A stretch of DNA of 64,000 nucleotides from Nocardia asteroides (lineage in GTDB: Bacteria; Actinomycetota; Actinomycetes; Mycobacteriales; Mycobacteriaceae): the NCBI GenBank assembly GCA_019930625.1, contig CP082844.1, positions 6,820,001 through 6,884,000 of the forward strand, given 5' to 3'. A model generated the notes under the pieces. That model saw nothing but the letters and a program-made list of their open reading frames with translations, was not told where the DNA came from and made no database searches. The position numbers and the translations under genes were made by a program. Positions 63,180 through 64,000 of the stretch are shown piece after piece. Position 1 is the stretch's first letter, and the number at the start of each line of letters is the position of its first letter.

Positions 63180-63748
63180 CCGACCTCGCCCAGCAGCACA
63201 CCGACCGCGAGGCCCTGCCCGTCGAGCTCGTCGACGACATGGGCCGCGCGGTCGGCGCGTGCTCGGTCGCCGAGGCCCATCTAGCTCCGGGGCGACTGCA
63301 CCGCGCGTTCTCCGTGTTGCTCTTCGACTCGGCGGGCCGGGTGCTGTTGCAGCAGCGTGCGGCGGTGAAGACCAGGTTTCCGTCGCTGTGGGCCAACACC
63401 TGCTGTGGGCACCCCGCACCTGACGAACCGGTCGCGACCGCCGCAGGGCTGCGACTGAACGAGGAAATGGGCCTGACCTGCGCGCTCACCGAAGCGGGAA
63501 TCTACCGGTACCACGCCGCGGACCCGCGGACCGGTCGCGTCGAGTCCGAATGGGATCACGTGCTGATCGGGCGGCTGGACATCGGGACACCTCGGCCGGA
63601 TCCGGCCGAGGTCGCCGACTACGCCTGGATCCAACCGGACGCGCTCCGCGACGCGCTGGTCGACAATCCGGACGCCTACACACCATGGCTGGCGGGAGTC
63701 CTCGACATAGCCGAGCCCGCGTACGTCCCGAGAAGTTCGACACCCTGA
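63176..63748 (+). CDS. idi: Isopentenyl-diphosphate delta-isomerase, type 1
   Basis: A 190-residue type I IPP isomerase with a NUDIX-like fold. The catalytic Cys is in 'NTCCGHP', the Glu in 'ESEWDHVL', and 'LRLNEEMGL' is the NUDIX-like segment. It interconverts IPP and DMAPP, supplying the primer for GPP. GTG start overlapping the methyltransferase stop (GTGA). No geranyl diphosphate synthase gene is in the window. Confidence 0.93.
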   Translation: MTDLAQQHTDREALPVELVDDMGRAVGACSVAEAHLAPGRLHRAFSVLLFDSAGRVLLQQRAAVKTRFPSLWANTCCGHPAPDEPVATAAGLRLNEEMGLTCALTEAGIYRYHAADPRTGRVESEWDHVLIGRLDIGTPRPDPAEVADYAWIQPDALRDALVDNPDAYTPWLAGVLDIAEPAYVPRSSTP

Positions 63749-64000
63749 CCGTCCCTCGACTTCTATCGCCCGAGGCAGCCGAGCACATCGTCGACTGCTG
63801 GTGGTCGACGCCGATCCGGCTGCCTCGATCCAGCCTCGCGACGTCGCGGCGCCTCCCTTTCCCGGCTGTCTCGTAACTCCGCGTTCGAGCGTGCTGTTAC
63901 CGGCAGCCGGGACGATCTCATTGATAGATGCGCATATCCCTGTAACACCATGGACCGAAACTGAGAGAAATCATAGGAACGGCACAGGCTTTGGCCAGGA
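63749..64000. other. Region after the terpene operon
   Basis: About 250 bases to the window edge. No gene was recognised; an ATG at 63950 opens only a very short frame. Confidence 0.4.

Overview
The window is from the chromosome of a high-GC mycolic-acid actinomycete, most likely Nocardia. Three things point there: strong GC bias at third codon positions, frequent GTG/TTG starts with 1-11 bp gene overlaps, and a long minus-strand block whose gene order matches the Mycobacterium tuberculosis Rv1713-Rv1683 region as I remember it. No CRISPR array, insertion sequence, prophage or tRNA gene was recognised.

Layout. 1-12 kb is accessory: a secreted protein, two uncharacterised proteins, a wax ester synthase/diacylglycerol acyltransferase, a SRPBCC-acyl-CoA ligase fusion, a dps/anti-sigma/SigF-type stress operon with a SigB/SigF-like promoter, a thioredoxin-reductase-like flavoenzyme, a mannitol dehydrogenase and an acyl-ACP thioesterase. 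12.3-33.3 kb is the conserved core, almost all on the minus strand: der, cmk, rluB, scpB, scpA, parA, (cupin), xerD, NUDIX, pyrG, steB/mctB, steA, recN, nadK, tlyA, a small protein, a HAD phosphatase and a TPR protein. A complete rRNA operon (16S-23S-5S, minus strand) with tandem promoters and a perfect terminator lies at 33.4-39.1 kb inside this block. The block continues with tyrS, a broken DoxX gene and 3-methyladenine DNA glycosylase. A multicopper oxidase, an ABC exporter with its TetR regulator, an L,D-transpeptidase and a Trm112-like protein follow.

46.8-55.5 kb is an envelope-glycosylation locus. It has two tandem copies of a GtrA-type flippase gene plus a YfhO-like polytopic membrane protein gene. 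Diverging from them are a GT2 polyprenyl-phosphate glycosyltransferase and a WecE/RffA-type amino-sugar transaminase; a methyltransferase follows. At 55.6-58.5 kb is a 983-aa hydrolase/acyl-CoA synthetase fusion like Rv1683.

59.3-63.7 kb is the most notable system: a four-gene plus-strand operon encoding a family 2B encapsulin-type shell protein (EshA-like, with a cyclic-nucleotide-binding-like domain), a terpene synthase of the 2-methylisoborneol synthase type with a long disordered N-terminal extension, a geranyl diphosphate C-methyltransferase and an IPP isomerase. Together they could make IPP/DMAPP-derived 2-methyl-GPP and cyclise it inside a protein nanocompartment. Encapsulin-linked 2-MIB operons are known from Streptomyces. 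The idi gene, the altered nucleotide-binding cassette and the repeated motif in the cargo's tail are what look distinctive here.
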